Of a stretch of 64,000 nt of DNA, positions 41,191 to 53,334 are shown piece by piece. The stretch is taken from contig OX459110.1 in NCBI GenBank assembly GCA_949775045.1, positions 3,497,001-3,561,000 of the forward strand. The letters are read 5' to 3'. A program made the translations under genes and the position numbers. Within the stretch, counting starts at the first letter, position 1, and each line of letters opens with the position of its first letter. The DNA comes from Metridium senile. Taxonomy: Eukaryota; Cnidaria; Anthozoa; Actiniaria; Metridiidae. The notes beneath the pieces were generated by a model. It made no database searches. It was not told the origin of the DNA and saw only the letters and a program-made list of their open reading frames with translations.

Positions 41191-41815
41191 CATCAAACGT
41201 TATCATCATCATCATCAACGTTGACATCACCATCACTATAATTATCATCACCATTTAAACATAACTCAAAATAAAACGTTCACTACATATTATTATAAAC
41301 CGTCTATTGGTGCAGAAGAAATAGTATACATAGTAAAGTGCATTTCAAATTATTTCACGTGAAAACTTTGTCCGGCATATGCAGCCATTTCAAAATAGTT
41401 GTATTTTGAATACTAAATCGGTACACACCAAGACCGAAATGCATTGTTGATCTTGTAAATTTAAAACAAAAATACTAAATCGATGGATTTGCTTACTATA
41501 ATATATGGTTTACCGTTTTGTTGAATATGAACTAAAACAAAGTATATGATAGCTCTAAAAAAAATTTTTTCAATAATAACATAATATGTACAATGCATTG
41601 CGGGCTTGGAATTCATTATTCAGTTTTCACCAGCCAACCTTTTTTAAGAATTGTACAGTTAAAAAATTATATATTTATATATTGTTCTACAATTGACTCT
41701 CTTTTAATGTCACATGTCAAAATTTGAGAATGAAGACAAACGCGAGGATACAAAAATTATCAACAAATTTCAAATTTATTGTATCTTAACTCTTCGTTTG
41801 GCATACGCCACGGTA

Positions 41816-42044
41816 GAGCGAAAACACTAGAACCATGAAACAAAATCAAATTGTTAGTGTGTAATAGTTCTTATTTAGCGACTATTAGTTACTATAAAAG
41901 ACAAGTGAAGTTGTAATGAGGTATTGTTTCCTTTTGTATTTGATGTTTCTGGTTGAGTGATACTGACTACTGATAGTCACTAAATAAAAACTATTCGTTT
42001 TTATTTGTTTTTGTTTTCATTTCATGGTTCTAGTGTTTTCGCTC
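41816..42044. mobile_element. TA-flanked MITE
   Basis: 229 bp with tips GAGCGAAAACACTAGAACCA on both ends (inverted) and TA on each side. Confidence 0.75.
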
Positions 42045-42099
42045 TATCTCTAAAGATGTTTTAAGTAGTGTTTTCCTAAACTCAACAATCTAATGACTC

Positions 42100-42480
42100 T
42101 TGATGGTCGCTTATATACGAGAGAGGAAAAACAATGAAAAGTCCAAAATTTGAATAAACTAAAAGATGGTAGCGGTCGCTTACAAGAGTGGTCGCTTACG
42201 AGAGAGATTTATTAAAGAGTTTATATGGGAAGCAAAGCAGGAAATTGAAATAGTGGTCGCTTACTAGCCAGTGGTCGCTTACGAAAGAGATTTATTACAG
42301 AGTTTATGTGGGAAGCAAAACGGGAAATTGAAATGGTGGTCACTTACGGGAGATGGTCACTTACCAAAGAGATTTATTACAGAGTTTATGTGGGAAGCAA
42401 AACGGGAAATTGAAATAGTGATCGCTTACGGGAGATGGTCGCTTGCGAGAGTGGTCGTTAGGAGAGAGCTAGTCAACTGT
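42100..42480 (+). repeat. ggtcgcttacgagag repeat block
   Basis: Three units of about 90 bp with gtggtcgcttacgagagaga and gggaagcaaaacgggaaatt. It resembles the body of a non-autonomous DNA transposon, but inverted tips were not resolved. Confidence 0.65.
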
Positions 42481-42756
42481 ATTTCTATTAATTTAAAACT
42501 TATTTATTGCTAAAGTTTTCGTTTTTCTCACTAATATGCGAAAGTCAAACGTCTGCTTCTATTCCGATTATTATCCGCAAGAGTCAAAGATTTGCAAAAC
42601 TTAACAAATTAAACTTTTAATAAGAATAAACAAAAACACCATTAATTGCCAATTAAGTTATATAAACAACATCATTTAGTTTCATTTAATCGTGGAGACG
42701 GTTTATCCCTTGATATTAAATGTCACATTCATGCACTGTTAATCAGACATTAATTA

Positions 42757-42842
42757 GAATGTTTGATTAGAGCGATTTTGAATAATTTGCGAAAACATAC
42801 TTTTTGCGATTTATTTGAAACCGCTCTAATCAAACATCCTAA
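42757..42842. repeat. small inverted repeat
   Basis: agaatgtttgattagagcg pairs with cgctctaatcaaacatcct across about 45 bp. Confidence 0.65.
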
Positions 42843-43104
42843 CTATGGTCAGAATAATAGCGCATGAATGTAAAGTTTATCACCTATATAGTCATTTTTC
42901 TGAAGCTTATCAAAAATGCGAGATTTTAGAAAAAACTATTTTCGCCATCTTTGTTTTGCGTTAATTTAAGTGGTCATAGCAAAACCAATTGAGTTGAAAT
43001 TGACATCAATCAAAACTTCAATCTATGCTTTGTATCTGGTGCAATTCGCTCAATGAAAATTGGAAGTGTAGTCATTAAAAAACTACTGGGAAACACCTGA
43101 AAAC

Positions 43105-44130
43105 ACCGGTACACACTAGGCGACAAGTCGCTTGTTAATCATCGCCAGCGCTACCCTCTCAAAGTTGGTAAGCGGACTTACTCAATTTAGACATGTGTCG
43201 TTATTAATTCCGTCACCAACGACAATAAATCATAATCGCAGTTATTAGAAAAAAAACTACGGAAATCTTGAGTGGTAAACGCTAGATATAAATATTATAT
43301 AGAAAGGGGAAATTCAGTCTAGCTGTCATCACTTAACTGAAAATTAAAGAACCCCATTTTGTTTAATAGTTAGCTTTATCTGTCACTATGTCATGGAATA
43401 ATCCTTAAGGCCAGTACACACTAGGCGACAAGTCGCTGCAAAACAACGCGACGACACTTTACGGCGACAATTCCTCTCGTGTACAAATAAAGTTTTTACG
43501 TGAATTTTTGTCCCTGCGACAGAATTTTGTCCCCGCGACACGTCGCAAAAAAATTCAAACTGCTTTGAATTCGTGCGTCAGGTCGCAGCAACAAAATGAG
43601 TGAAAGTAGTGTCGCGGCGTCGTGCATTCGAAGCAGTACAGACGATGCGACGTGTCGCCGAGTCGTGTTGCAGTGATTTAGTCGCCTAGTGTGTTCCGGC
43701 CAACATCGGTTGCAGCGACCTGACGCACGAATTCAAAACGGTTCCCCACAACAAAATTCCCACAAAAATTATATGTGCACACGTGGTGAATTGTTGCCGC
43801 AACGTGTCACCGCGCTCATTTGCAGCGACTTGTCACCTAGTGTCATTATTCCATGACATAGTGTCAGATAAAGCTAACTATTAAACAAAATGGGGGTCTT
43901 TAATGTTTTAAAGTTAAAAGTTGAGCGATGACAGACTGATTTCCCTCCCTTCTATTTAATATTTATATCTAGCGTTTACCACTCAAGATTTCCGTATTTT
44001 TTTTTTTCTCTGATAACTGCGATTATGATTTATTGTCGTTGGTGACGGAATTAATAACGACACATGTCTTAATTGAGTAAGTCCGCTTACCATCTTTGAG
44101 AGGGTAGCGCTGGCGATGATTAACTATTCG
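43105..44130. mobile_element. large inverted repeat with hAT-like element(s) inside
   Basis: Arms of about 280 bp (43136-43408 and 43848-44130) share cgccagcgctaccctctcaa and catgtgtcgttattaattcc. Between them lies an element with tips ggccagtacacactaggcga and ggccggaacacactaggcga (43411-43700), a hAT-like tip, followed by a partial copy reading gcagcgacttgtc. Another tip (cacactaggcgacaagtcgc) lies just outside the left arm at 43110, showing repeated nesting. Confidence 0.65.
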
Positions 44131-44504
44131 ATGCTGGGGGTCTAGTTGGTTTACTCACTTGGAGTGCGTGGTATAATATGCTTGTGCGACCACAATGCAT
44201 TGTGGTTACTCATACCGCGTACAGCTATTTCAAAAAACGCTTCTTTAAGTTAGTTGAATTTGAATTTTTAGATCGTACTATATGGGCGAACCAATTTACG
44301 TATTGTTTATTAGAATAACTTTATAGGGCATTGTGTCGCATTTTGCGGGCTAAAATAAATGTACAAATCAGCGGGCTAAAATATTTTAGTCCGCTCAGAT
44401 TAGATCGTTGCTCTTTTGAATGAAAATGACCCTTTTTCGCTTAAATATACAAAACTATAAAGTTATACTAATATGCAATGCCACAAAGAGTGCATTCATA
44501 TAAT

Positions 44505-44640
44505 AATATAGTTGTGGTTCTTGGGCGTAAATATGTTTTTGGCCTTCTCAAGATACATTTTGACCATCGCTGCGCTCTGGCAAAAATGGACCTGAGTCGG
44601 GCCAAAAACATATTTACGCCCGCAAACCTCAACTCTATTG
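44505..44640. repeat. inverted repeat, MITE-like
   Basis: gggcgtaaatatgtttttgg pairs with ccaaaaacatatttacgccc, extending outward through gttgtggttctt. Confidence 0.65.
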
Positions 44641-44763
44641 TGGCAATGCATTAGTTTATAAAAGGAATAAAGGGCATGTTGTGCTGTGCAGTTTTATAGC
44701 ATTTGGGTATTGTCAGAACACTCGAGAAGTATTGAGAAGCACTCAGCCAGTTTGTGTCTTACT

Positions 44764-44866
44764 TAGGCCTGGTTCCAACATATTCGTTAACGACACGATC
44801 GCTGAGATCGCCGAAATAGCGACCAGCGGTCTTAGAGATAACATGGCTGTGGGAACCAGGCTTTTT
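44764..44866. repeat. inverted repeat, MITE-like
   Basis: ggcctggttccaac and gtgggaaccaggc bracket about 75 bp with an inner gatcgctgagatcgc stem. Confidence 0.5.
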
Positions 44867-45936
44867 AACGCACTTCTCGTATTTATGTTACAACAACTGA
44901 AACCGAGGCCACACAAACGGCAAATTTCAAAATAGATATTTCTTATTCAAACATGATCTATACCGTTCGCATATAATTAAAATTATTATTATTTTAAGCA
45001 AAAAAAAAAAAAAAAATCAAATATTAGTAGAGATTCTATTGTTCATATTCACGATCGTGATTGGATCATTATGTTTCGGTGGCCCCGGTTACAGTAATCG
45101 CACTGTAAATCCCGCGTGCTTTTTAACTGCACTTGCGCGCGCGTTTTCTATTTCTTCAATGTACGTAGTTCTTTAGTAAATACACAAAATTGTTGTTGTT
45201 AGCAAAGTGTATCAGTTTTTACGCTACATTAGTTATTTTTGTTTCTATTAACACTTCTCTCGTTTTCTGCCAACCCCTAGCGAGTGTTTTTTTTATTTAT
45301 GAAGTTAAATATTAACTTAACGTCTAAATTAAGTACAATTTTAAGAAACGCTCACACGGTTTTGGAGATCAACATATGCTGTCAAACATTATGCATAAAA
45401 GTTAAGCAAAAGGCGGTCAGTTTTGCGTGATTATTCTTTTGAACAAAGACGCCCGATTTCACTTGGAGTCTTTCTCACGCATTACGAATTATCTTTTTAC
45501 AGAAAAAAAAATACATAGACGTATTCTTTGTTTATTAAGCGTTTAAATGATGTATAGCATCACAAAGTATTATTTAACGAGACGCAAAAATATTTTTTTA
45601 ACGAAAGGTACCCGCGAGAGTTTACAATTACCTTTAAAGAGCACACGGAACGTGTTTTCTATTCCGTCGACAATGTAGTTATTTTGTTAATACGCAGAAA
45701 TGTTTGTTGATATCAAATTTTATCAGTTTTAACGCAACATTAGTCAATCGTTAACACTATTATCAGTAAACTAATGGGATATTTAATCACACAACTATAA
45801 ACATTAACTCAAAGCGACCCGCATTTCCGCATGCGTGTTTAATACAGTGCGATGATGCTTGAGGCTTAAGATAGCATCGTGATGGCAGTATTAATTTGAA
45901 TACATCAGTTTTGGAGTTCCTCGTTGCACATCTTAA

Positions 45937-46150
45937 GGCCCGGGCAAACGGTTTCAACATTTGCTTCAACATCCGTTCGATTTTGTTGAATGGCAATGTT
46001 TAAACTCTTTCAGGAGCCCTTTCAAAATCAATTCAACATCGATTCAACACGTTTCAACAATGTTGAAAGAGTTTAAAAGCGTTTAAACATTGCCATTCAA
46101 CAAAATCGAACGGATGTTGAAGCAAATGTCGAAACCGTTTGCTCGGGCTC
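45937..46150. mobile_element. TTAA-flanked palindromic MITE
   Basis: 214 bp and almost a complete palindrome: tips ggcccgggcaaacggtttc and gagcccgagcaaacggtttc, TTAA on both sides (45933-45936, 46151-46154). Fits piggyBac/Kolobok-type elements. Confidence 0.8.
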
Positions 46151-46309
46151 TTAATAATAATAACAAATAATAGTTACACTGCAAAAACGGCTGAGTAGAT
46201 ACAAATCAAAATATTGAGTAAATCATTGCATTCAGGAAGACACTTTATAGTTAGTAAACCACCCAACCCATCATAAACTGACGTCAGTCAAGTTCAAAGG
46301 AACAAGTGT

Positions 46310-46590
46310 CCAAAAGTCGTTGTCGCAAACAAAGCTACAGTCCACACTTATGCCTGCAAAGGATGTCGGTATTTCTTCGATCTCTTGTTATCGATTTATT
46401 CATAGCATACTTTGGTTGTACGAGTTTGTGTTATATGACCATAACAGGCAGTGGTAGATGATGAAACAAATCTTTCTTGAAACAAAAACACTTATAAATC
46501 ACAAATTATTGAACATTACCAACATCCTTTGCATTAACTGTAGCTTCGGCTGAGACAACAATTTTTGAGCGGTCCTTCGACATGGAAATC
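46310..46590. mobile_element. diverged copy of the gttgtcgcag MITE family
   Basis: aaagtcgttgtcgcaaacaa and its complement near 46550 enclose cctgcaaaggatgtcgg and cttcgatctc. Related to 51468-51767 and 59274-59571. Confidence 0.6.
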
Positions 46591-46734
46591 AGTTTACAAT
46601 GGCAATTCCTATAGTAATTGAGAGCGTATCTTTAAAATAATCTTCATTTAATGCGGCCTGACTCAATATCTATGTTAATGTAGTATGATGTTGCTAGAGG
46701 CTTACAAAGTAATATTCTGATAGTCACTAGTTTA

Positions 46735-47225
46735 AATTGGAAACTGTCTGTTGCTATTTCTCATATTGTCATTTATCAAGAGATTGTTTCTCCGATATAA
46801 TCATCATTTATCCCATAGTTTTCTTCTTCTGTTTAACGCTCGTTTTATGTAGTAGGGCATTTGATAACATCGTGATAATATTTCTTATTGAAAACTGTCC
46901 GTTGCTATTTCTCACATTGTCATTTATCAAGAGATTGTTTCATTGATAGAATGATAATTTATCCAAAGCGGCCCGCGATTTCTTCTGTGTAACGTTCGTT
47001 TTATGTAGTAGAAATTGTCTTACGGCATTTGATAACATTGTAATAATATTTCTGATTGAAAACTGTCCGTTGCTATTTCTCACGTTGTCATTTATCAAGA
47101 GATTATTTCTTTGATACAATGATTATTTATCCAAAGCGGCCCGCGATTTCTTCTGTATGACATTCGTTTTATATAGTAGAAAGGCTTTTGATAGCATTGT
47201 GTTAATATTTTCAACTTTAAACAGA
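46735..47225 (+). repeat. about 155-bp tandem array (interrupted; resumes at 47570)
   Basis: Units contain gttgctatttctcacattgt, catttatcaagagattgttt and aacgctcgttttatgtagta. Further units at 47567-47800 lie beyond the inserted element. Confidence 0.85.
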
Positions 47226-47249
47226 GTGCCCTTTGTTATTACTGACGTG

Positions 47250-47558
47250 CCCGGGGGGGTACTTGACCCAGTTTCTGACGGGGACGTTCCGCTGGTACCT
47301 CTAAACCCTGACCCTATTTAAGACAGCAGAATCCTAAAAATATGTACCCTATTTCAAGACAAATTGGTAAAAAGTAGACCCTATCCAAGACTCAAGGGGG
47401 AAATTGTATACCCTAGGTAAGGCAATTTAAGACAAATTAGGCTTAATTGTATACCCTATTCAAGACGCCAAGGCAAAAAACCATACCCTTTTTGGCGGAA
47501 CGTCCCCGTATAGTAAATATAAGGGAGTACCCCCCCCCCCCCCCCCCCCCCCCCCGGG
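47250..47558. mobile_element. CCCGGGG-tipped element with 8-bp target duplication
   Basis: 309 bp with tips CCCGGGGGGGTAC and CCCGGGGG, ending in a C-run of about 27 bases. The 8-bp word ctgacgtg flanks both ends (47242-47249, 47559-47566). The body repeats taccctatttaagac-like motifs. An 8-bp target is typical of hAT or P-type elements. It interrupts the 155-bp tandem array. Confidence 0.85.
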
Positions 47559-47916
47559 CTGACGTGATTCGTTATGGACAGGGGAATTCTCCGATACAAT
47601 CGTCAATTATCATGTATATAGTTGTTTTTTTCCGGTTAATAACGCTCGTTTTGTATAGTATTTTTGTTACGGCTTTTGATATCATTGTGATTATATTTTC
47701 AACTTGAAAATGAATGCTCTTTGTGTGATCCGTTATGGGCAAGATAGATCTCCGATATACAATCGTCATTTATCCAAAGCGGTCACGTTTTTTCAAGTTT
47801 ACGTTCGCCGTTTGTGCTCAAACTCTTTACAGCTATTCATGCATTTATTCAGTTGGTCGTTCATTCATTGAATTATTTTATTCATTCATACATTATAACC
47901 TTACTTATTCACTGAT

Positions 47917-48240
47917 CCATCCAATCATCCATCCATCCATCCATCCATCCATCCATCCATCCATCCATCCATCCATCCATCCATCCATCCATCCATCCAT
48001 CCATCCATCCATCCATCCATCCATCAATCCATTCACTTTTTCATTCATTCATACAACCAATCATTCATCCAATAATTCACCCATCCATCCATCCATATAT
48101 CCATCCATCCACCCATTCATTAATCCATTCATTCATTAATTTATTCATTCATTCTATATCCATCAATCCACTTATTTATTCATTCATCCATACCCATCCA
48201 TTCATTCGCTCGTTCATTTCATTATCGCCATTCTATTCAA
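47917..48240. repeat. (CCAT)n/(CATT)n microsatellite
   Basis: Pure ccat core at 47930-48025 with degenerate flanks. Confidence 0.95.
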
Positions 48241-49030
48241 TCGTTCACTTACAATCAACATAATAATGTCGAATTTATATTGACTTGTTATCAAAATTCC
48301 AAGCATGTTTACGGCCGTAACTATATCAAATTTTGCTATACCTATTCTATATTTTGTGTACCTTTAGATTTGAAAACTGATCTTTTTCCTTCAAGAAACC
48401 TCCGACGCTCTTCCAAAAAAATACACGCAACAAAATTAAACACATTGTTGTCAAAAACCTTTTTCGTGACAATAATTTAATGAATTAGTGCAATTCCCCT
48501 GCCCTCTTGTCGCCACTTAGTTAATAATAATTATAATAATAGGTACAACAAAAACAAAATTATAAACAAAACGAATAAATATCAAATTTAAAAGAATATA
48601 TACAAATTGTGTTTAAAAAAATGTTTTCAATCTAGATTTAAATGTATTTAAAGTGTCAGACTAGGTAGTCACTTGCTATAATAAATATTCTAGACACACA
48701 CTACATGAATCAATCAAGATGAATCCTACGTACCGAGACATTATTAATTTGAAATCTCTCTCAAGATGTTTAGAATTTTCTAGATTTTTAGGATACCCTT
48801 TATAAACGCATTTTTTTTTTTAATTGGAACTTAAGGACGGACCATTAGATAGCTGATGGGGTCTTGCGGGATTCCCTCACAAAAATATAGAGTTCAGATT
48901 TAACCTTGAAAAAAATATCGTGTACAATAGGAAAAAACCTGGCAAAAATATCGTGCAAAACTGAAAACGATATCCTGCATAGCTAGACTCAAGGCAAAAT
49001 AATATCCTGCAACGAGAGATAGCCCAACTC
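48240..49030. other. no gene recognised
   Basis: A 66-codon frame at 48280-48480 ends in a stop but shows no domain or coding support. The rest is AT-rich; ggcaaaaatatcgtgcaaaa-like motifs recur at 48900-49010. Confidence 0.4.
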
Positions 49031-49044
49031 GAGTGTGAGGAGTG

Positions 49045-49230
49045 GACAACACGGAAAAGCCCTAAATGGGAGTGATAGTTGTAAATACTGAGTGTAGTGG
49101 TAGTGTGTGGAGTGTGGAGTGAACCTCACAGAAGAGCCCTGATTGGTAGTGATGGTTGTAAATACTTAGTGTAGTGGTAGAGTGTGTGGAATGAACCTCA
49201 CAGAAGAGCCCTGATGGGGAGTGATAGACA
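49045..49230 (-). repeat. about 72-bp minisatellite, three units
   Basis: Same unit as at 29965-30440 (gtgtagtggtagtgtgtgga, cctcacagaagagccctgat). Confidence 0.85.
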
Positions 49231-49769
49231 AAAACTACGGTATTTTTGATCTTCTCTTGATAAATACAAGCACTTACCACGGGCTGTACTCAATATACTA
49301 AATACAAAAGAGTCAACGTATCACATGCTATCGATAACAAAACTTGGCTGCGCAATGAAGAGCTTGAAACTAGAGTATTATAGAATTAGATAGGCTATTA
49401 TTGAATACTAAAGCTACTAGTCCATATCAATCTTGTATATTACTATGAAGATATCCAGAATCTACGAAACTGATATAGTGTTCAAACTCTAAGAGGAAAG
49501 TAAAAAGCCTTAAGAGGCTTGTTGAGTAGCGATATGATAAAAATACGTGGTCTTATCTCTACCTATTACCGTCCTAGAGTACATGACTTATCGGTGTGAA
49601 ATGATTCGTTGGTGAATCTCTTTCTTAATGTGCTGTAATGTTTTAGTTAATGTGCTAATAGTGAATTTCAATTTTGGGAATGTTTTCGGGACGAATGAAA
49701 AGTTGCTGTTGAGAAATGAGACTTAATTGTTGATTAAGATATACCATCCAACAGACAAACGTATGAGCG

Positions 49770-49995
49770 AGCGAAGAAACAAACGGATATGCAAACAAAT
49801 GAACAAGCAAATACAGCCAACAAATGAATAAACAAACAAACGAACAGACAAGCACACAAACAGACAAGCACACAAACAAACAAGCACACAAACCAACAGA
49901 CAAACAGAAAGACAGGCAAAAAAGCAAACAAACAAACACTGGCAAACTATCAAACAAACAAATAAGCAAAAACAAGTAAAAAAAGATCAACAAAC
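49770..49995. repeat. degenerate (ACAA)n tract
   Basis: acaaacaaa units with g/c variants. The cysteine/leucine/phenylalanine-rich frames on the minus strand are artefacts of it. Confidence 0.85.
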
Positions 49996-50444
49996 AAGCA
50001 AGCCACAATTGTAGCTATTTTAGTATAAAAAGACAAAATACCGCGGTTTGCGGCAAGTCTAGCAACTTGACAAACAATTCAACTTATTCACGGTATTTAT
50101 CTTCTAAAAAAGGCAAATAAATACAATAATAAATACAAGAGAAATGTATAATTGAAAAAAGGAAAGGAAAGGAAACGAATGAAAGAAAACGAAGAAAGAA
50201 AAGTATAGAAAGAAAAGTATAGCTAGAAAGGATAGAAAAGGAAAAATCCTAAAAAATCGCAAACAGTAATCATTAAAGGTGATATACACGCAGTGCTGAT
50301 ACTGAGCAAAGTAGTGTTGTCAGTATCAGCGATACGATCACTAAAGTATAACCCGCACACGAGAGCGGAAACTACATCTAATGAATCGATAATTATCACT
50401 GAAATTGGGAAAATAATATACTTGTTTGGAGAAAAGACTTCCCA

Positions 50445-50995
50445 CATTGTTGATATGTTTATACTTAGTTAATCGCTGGAGCATCCTTCTCAAATGGAGT
50501 CATAAAATATACTTTTTGATGGAAATTAGTAACAGAAATTGTGATATATTGACAAATGCGTTGTTTAGGAAAACAAATATGTTGATATTTTTATATAAGT
50601 TTATCACGCATCCTTCTCAAATGGAGTTCATAAAACATATTATTTGATGGAAATTAGTAACAGAAAATGTGATATAAAATGCGTTGTTTAGGAAAACAAA
50701 TTTACACATTGTTGATATGTTTATAGTAAGTTTATCACTGACGCATCCTTCTCAAATGGAGTCATAAAATATACTATTTGATGGAAATAAGTAACAGAAA
50801 ATGTGATATGAAAATATATTGTTTAGGAAAACAAATTTGCACATTGTTGATATTTTTTAGAGTAAGTTTATCGCTGGCACATCCTTCTCAAATGGAGTTC
50901 AGAAAACATAATAATTATTTGATGGAAATAAGTTATAGAAAATGTGATATAAAAATGCGTTGTTTAGGAAAACAAATTTGCACATTGTTGATATT
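50445..50995 (+). repeat. about 130-bp tandem array, four to five units
   Basis: Units contain gcatccttctcaaatggagt, tgatggaaattagtaacaga and gcgttgtttaggaaaacaaa. A related two-unit array (ttgcaaacaaatatct) follows to about 51280. Confidence 0.85.
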
Positions 50996-51467
50996 TTTGT
51001 ATTTGTATTTTTTAATAATTATTGCAAACAAATATCTCTATAATGAACTTCAAGAAATGGTATTTCATGACGAAAATGTTTAACGGAGAATGAGAAAAAA
51101 AATGCGTAAAATTGAGCTACTGCAACAGATCAAATACATTTGTCTTTTTTAATAATTATTGCAAACAAATATCTAGCTAGTATAATGAACTTCCGGAACT
51201 GGCATTTCGTGATGAAAGTTTGTAACGGAGAATGAGAAATAAAAAATCGTTAAATTGAGCTACTGTAGGAGAAAAAGTGAAAAAAAATTGTAAATGAATT
51301 TTCATAAGGTTATCGCTAGCACATCACGAAAACCCCTATGGTGAACTGTCAATAAAATATTGTTTTTTTATAATAATATAGTAATAAAATTCATTATACT
51401 TAAATAGCGCACTTTCCATGTGTATATATGATCAGATGAGAAGTTAAAATAACTAAAAAAGGGAAAA

Positions 51468-51767
51468 ACTACACCTATTTCAAAAATCTTTGTCGCAGCC
51501 GAAGCTACAGTCCACACTCTAAAGCCTGCAAAGGTTGTCGGTTATATGGACATAATTTGTGATTTATTACACGTTTTTTAAAGAAATATTTATATTTATA
51601 TCTACCACAACAAAAACTTGTTAGGATCATATAATACAAACACGTACAACCAAAATATGCTATGAATAAATCGATAAAAAGAGAACAAATACTGACATCC
51701 TTTGCAGACTTCAGAGTGTGGACTGTGGCTTTGTTTGCGACAACAATTTTTGAAATAGGTGTGTATG
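51468..51767. mobile_element. TA-type MITE, acacctatttcaaaaat tips
   Basis: 300 bp; cacctatttcaaaaatcttt and its complement (caatttttgaaataggtg) bracket inner stems cagccgaagctacagtcca and cctgcaaaggttgtcgg. The family includes 59274-59571 and 46310-46590. Confidence 0.75.
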
Positions 51768-52049
51768 TTTATAGTACTTTTAAGACACGGCATTAGTTTG
51801 TTGATTTTCACTCAAAATTCACTTGCCCCTTTCCAAAGTTGTTCTGCATGGATTCAAAGCCTTACACACTGTAAAAACGCAGTGTGAAATAAACAGTACA
51901 TGATACAAATGCACACCATTGAAAATCATATATTTATTAATAAACGTAGATAATTTATAACTATAACTCCCCATCGAGGCTCTTCCGTGAGGTTCGCTCA
52001 CACTTACTATACCACAACAATTTTTACAACATACAACTCTGCTCACATG

Positions 52050-52200
52050 TTGATTTTTGAGGACGGAGAAAACTGCATAACTCTGAGAAAAACCCTCGTG
52101 CATGGCATGAGAGAGAACAACACATCAAACAAACTTTGTTCACGAGCCGGGAATCGCATCCACCAAGGTCACTTTGGTGAAAGGACCACTTCAAACGGCA
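52050..52200 (+). repeat. dispersed repeat, copy 2 (other near 4631)
   Basis: Shares gagaaaaaccct and catgagagagaacaacacat with 4631-4760. It is followed by cgagccgggaatcgcatcca, which resembles a degenerate box B and suggests a SINE. Confidence 0.5.
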
Positions 52201-52239
52201 TACGCCATATGTTCTTATTGTGAACAATGTATTGAAGAG

Positions 52240-52545
52240 TGATTTAATTAATTGTTGATATAAACGATAGGTAATATAATGAAATTTGTAACACCGTAAA
52301 AAATGTTAACTTAACTTTACTGACGTTTCGAGCTTTAGCCCTTCGCTAGCCTGCGTGCCTAGAGCCGCCACGCAGACTAGCCCTTCGCCGGAGTAAAAGG
52401 AGGGCTAAAGCTCGAAACGTCAGTAAAGTGAAATGAACATTTTTTACGGTGTTACAAGTTCATTTTATTACCCATCGTTTATATCAAACACCGACGCAGC
52501 CTTTAGTAGTTTACTCGCTAGTTTTTCCATTTAACTAATAGTTGG
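52240..52545. repeat. head-to-head pair of the gacgcagcc dispersed repeat
   Basis: Two copies face each other around a shared hammerhead-like centre (about 52310-52435): taacaccgtaaaaaatgtta on the left, ttttttacggtgttacaa on the right. A 32-bp hairpin is inserted in the left motif. Confidence 0.75.
52347..52378. mobile_element. 32-bp hairpin insertion with 10-bp target duplication
   Basis: tagcctgcgtg and cacgcagact form the stem. The 10-bp word agcccttcgc occurs on both sides (52337-52346, 52379-52388). Uninterrupted relatives of the site (60600, and on the plus strand near 52405) show the empty form, so this is a real insertion. Confidence 0.75.
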
Positions 52546-52949
52546 ACCAAATCATGTAGAATCGTGACTTCAATAAACGACTTAATTTACTCAAGACTCA
52601 GTTAAAAACGTTTTCGAGTGTTGCGGTATGTCTATAGTCAAACACATGTCTAAATGGCAAAAAAAACTACTTCCTGCTTAAAACACAATTCATAAAACAA
52701 TAATTTAATAGTTTCACTACTTTTAAACGACGTCTAGAAATCATACAACTTTAGGAATCTATACACAATGTTGTGGTACAATGAGAGCAGTTTTATATAT
52801 CTTAGCGTTTTGAATGGAAAGGAATTGAAACTTTATTTCAGGGAGTAACACTTTATAGAATAAAAACTAAAGCATGCATGGCGTACTATATGTAAAATGT
52901 ATCCATATATTTTACGAGAATTGTATATAACTATAGTGTACTATAGTGT

Positions 52950-53110
52950 ACTATTTTATAAACGATAGATAATAAAATGAAATTTGTACACTGTAAAAGT
53001 ATAAATGGAAACTAGCGAGTAAACTAGTATAGGCTGCGTCGGTGTTTGATATAAACGATAGGTAATAGAATGAAATTTGTAACACCGTAAAAAATGTTAA
53101 CTTAATTTTA
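52950..53110 (-). repeat. gacgcagcc dispersed repeat, tandem partial copies
   Basis: aacgatagataataaaatga and aacgataggtaatagaatga occur in succession around ggaaactagcgagtaaacta, so one full and one partial copy are joined. Confidence 0.75.
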
Positions 53111-53334
53111 TTTTTTTCATATTGCTTTTTATTGCTTTTTGTATAATTATGTAAAGTATTTTTTTCAACAATTTTCTTTTTCATATCGAATTTGAAGATA
53201 TTTTCGTGAAAACCTCCTACTGAAACTTCAGTGGAAGTCATGCAAAGCTAGAAATTTCGTGTATTCTTACTATAGGTATATTATTGACATCGGTTTTGTA
53301 AAATAATAAATAATAATATGTAAAAAAAGTTACA

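Noticed and set aside
48280..48480. 66-residue frame considered as a LINE C-terminus
   Set aside because: Lacks the FK..LK or WN.LP motifs seen at 4082-4258, so the match was not supported.
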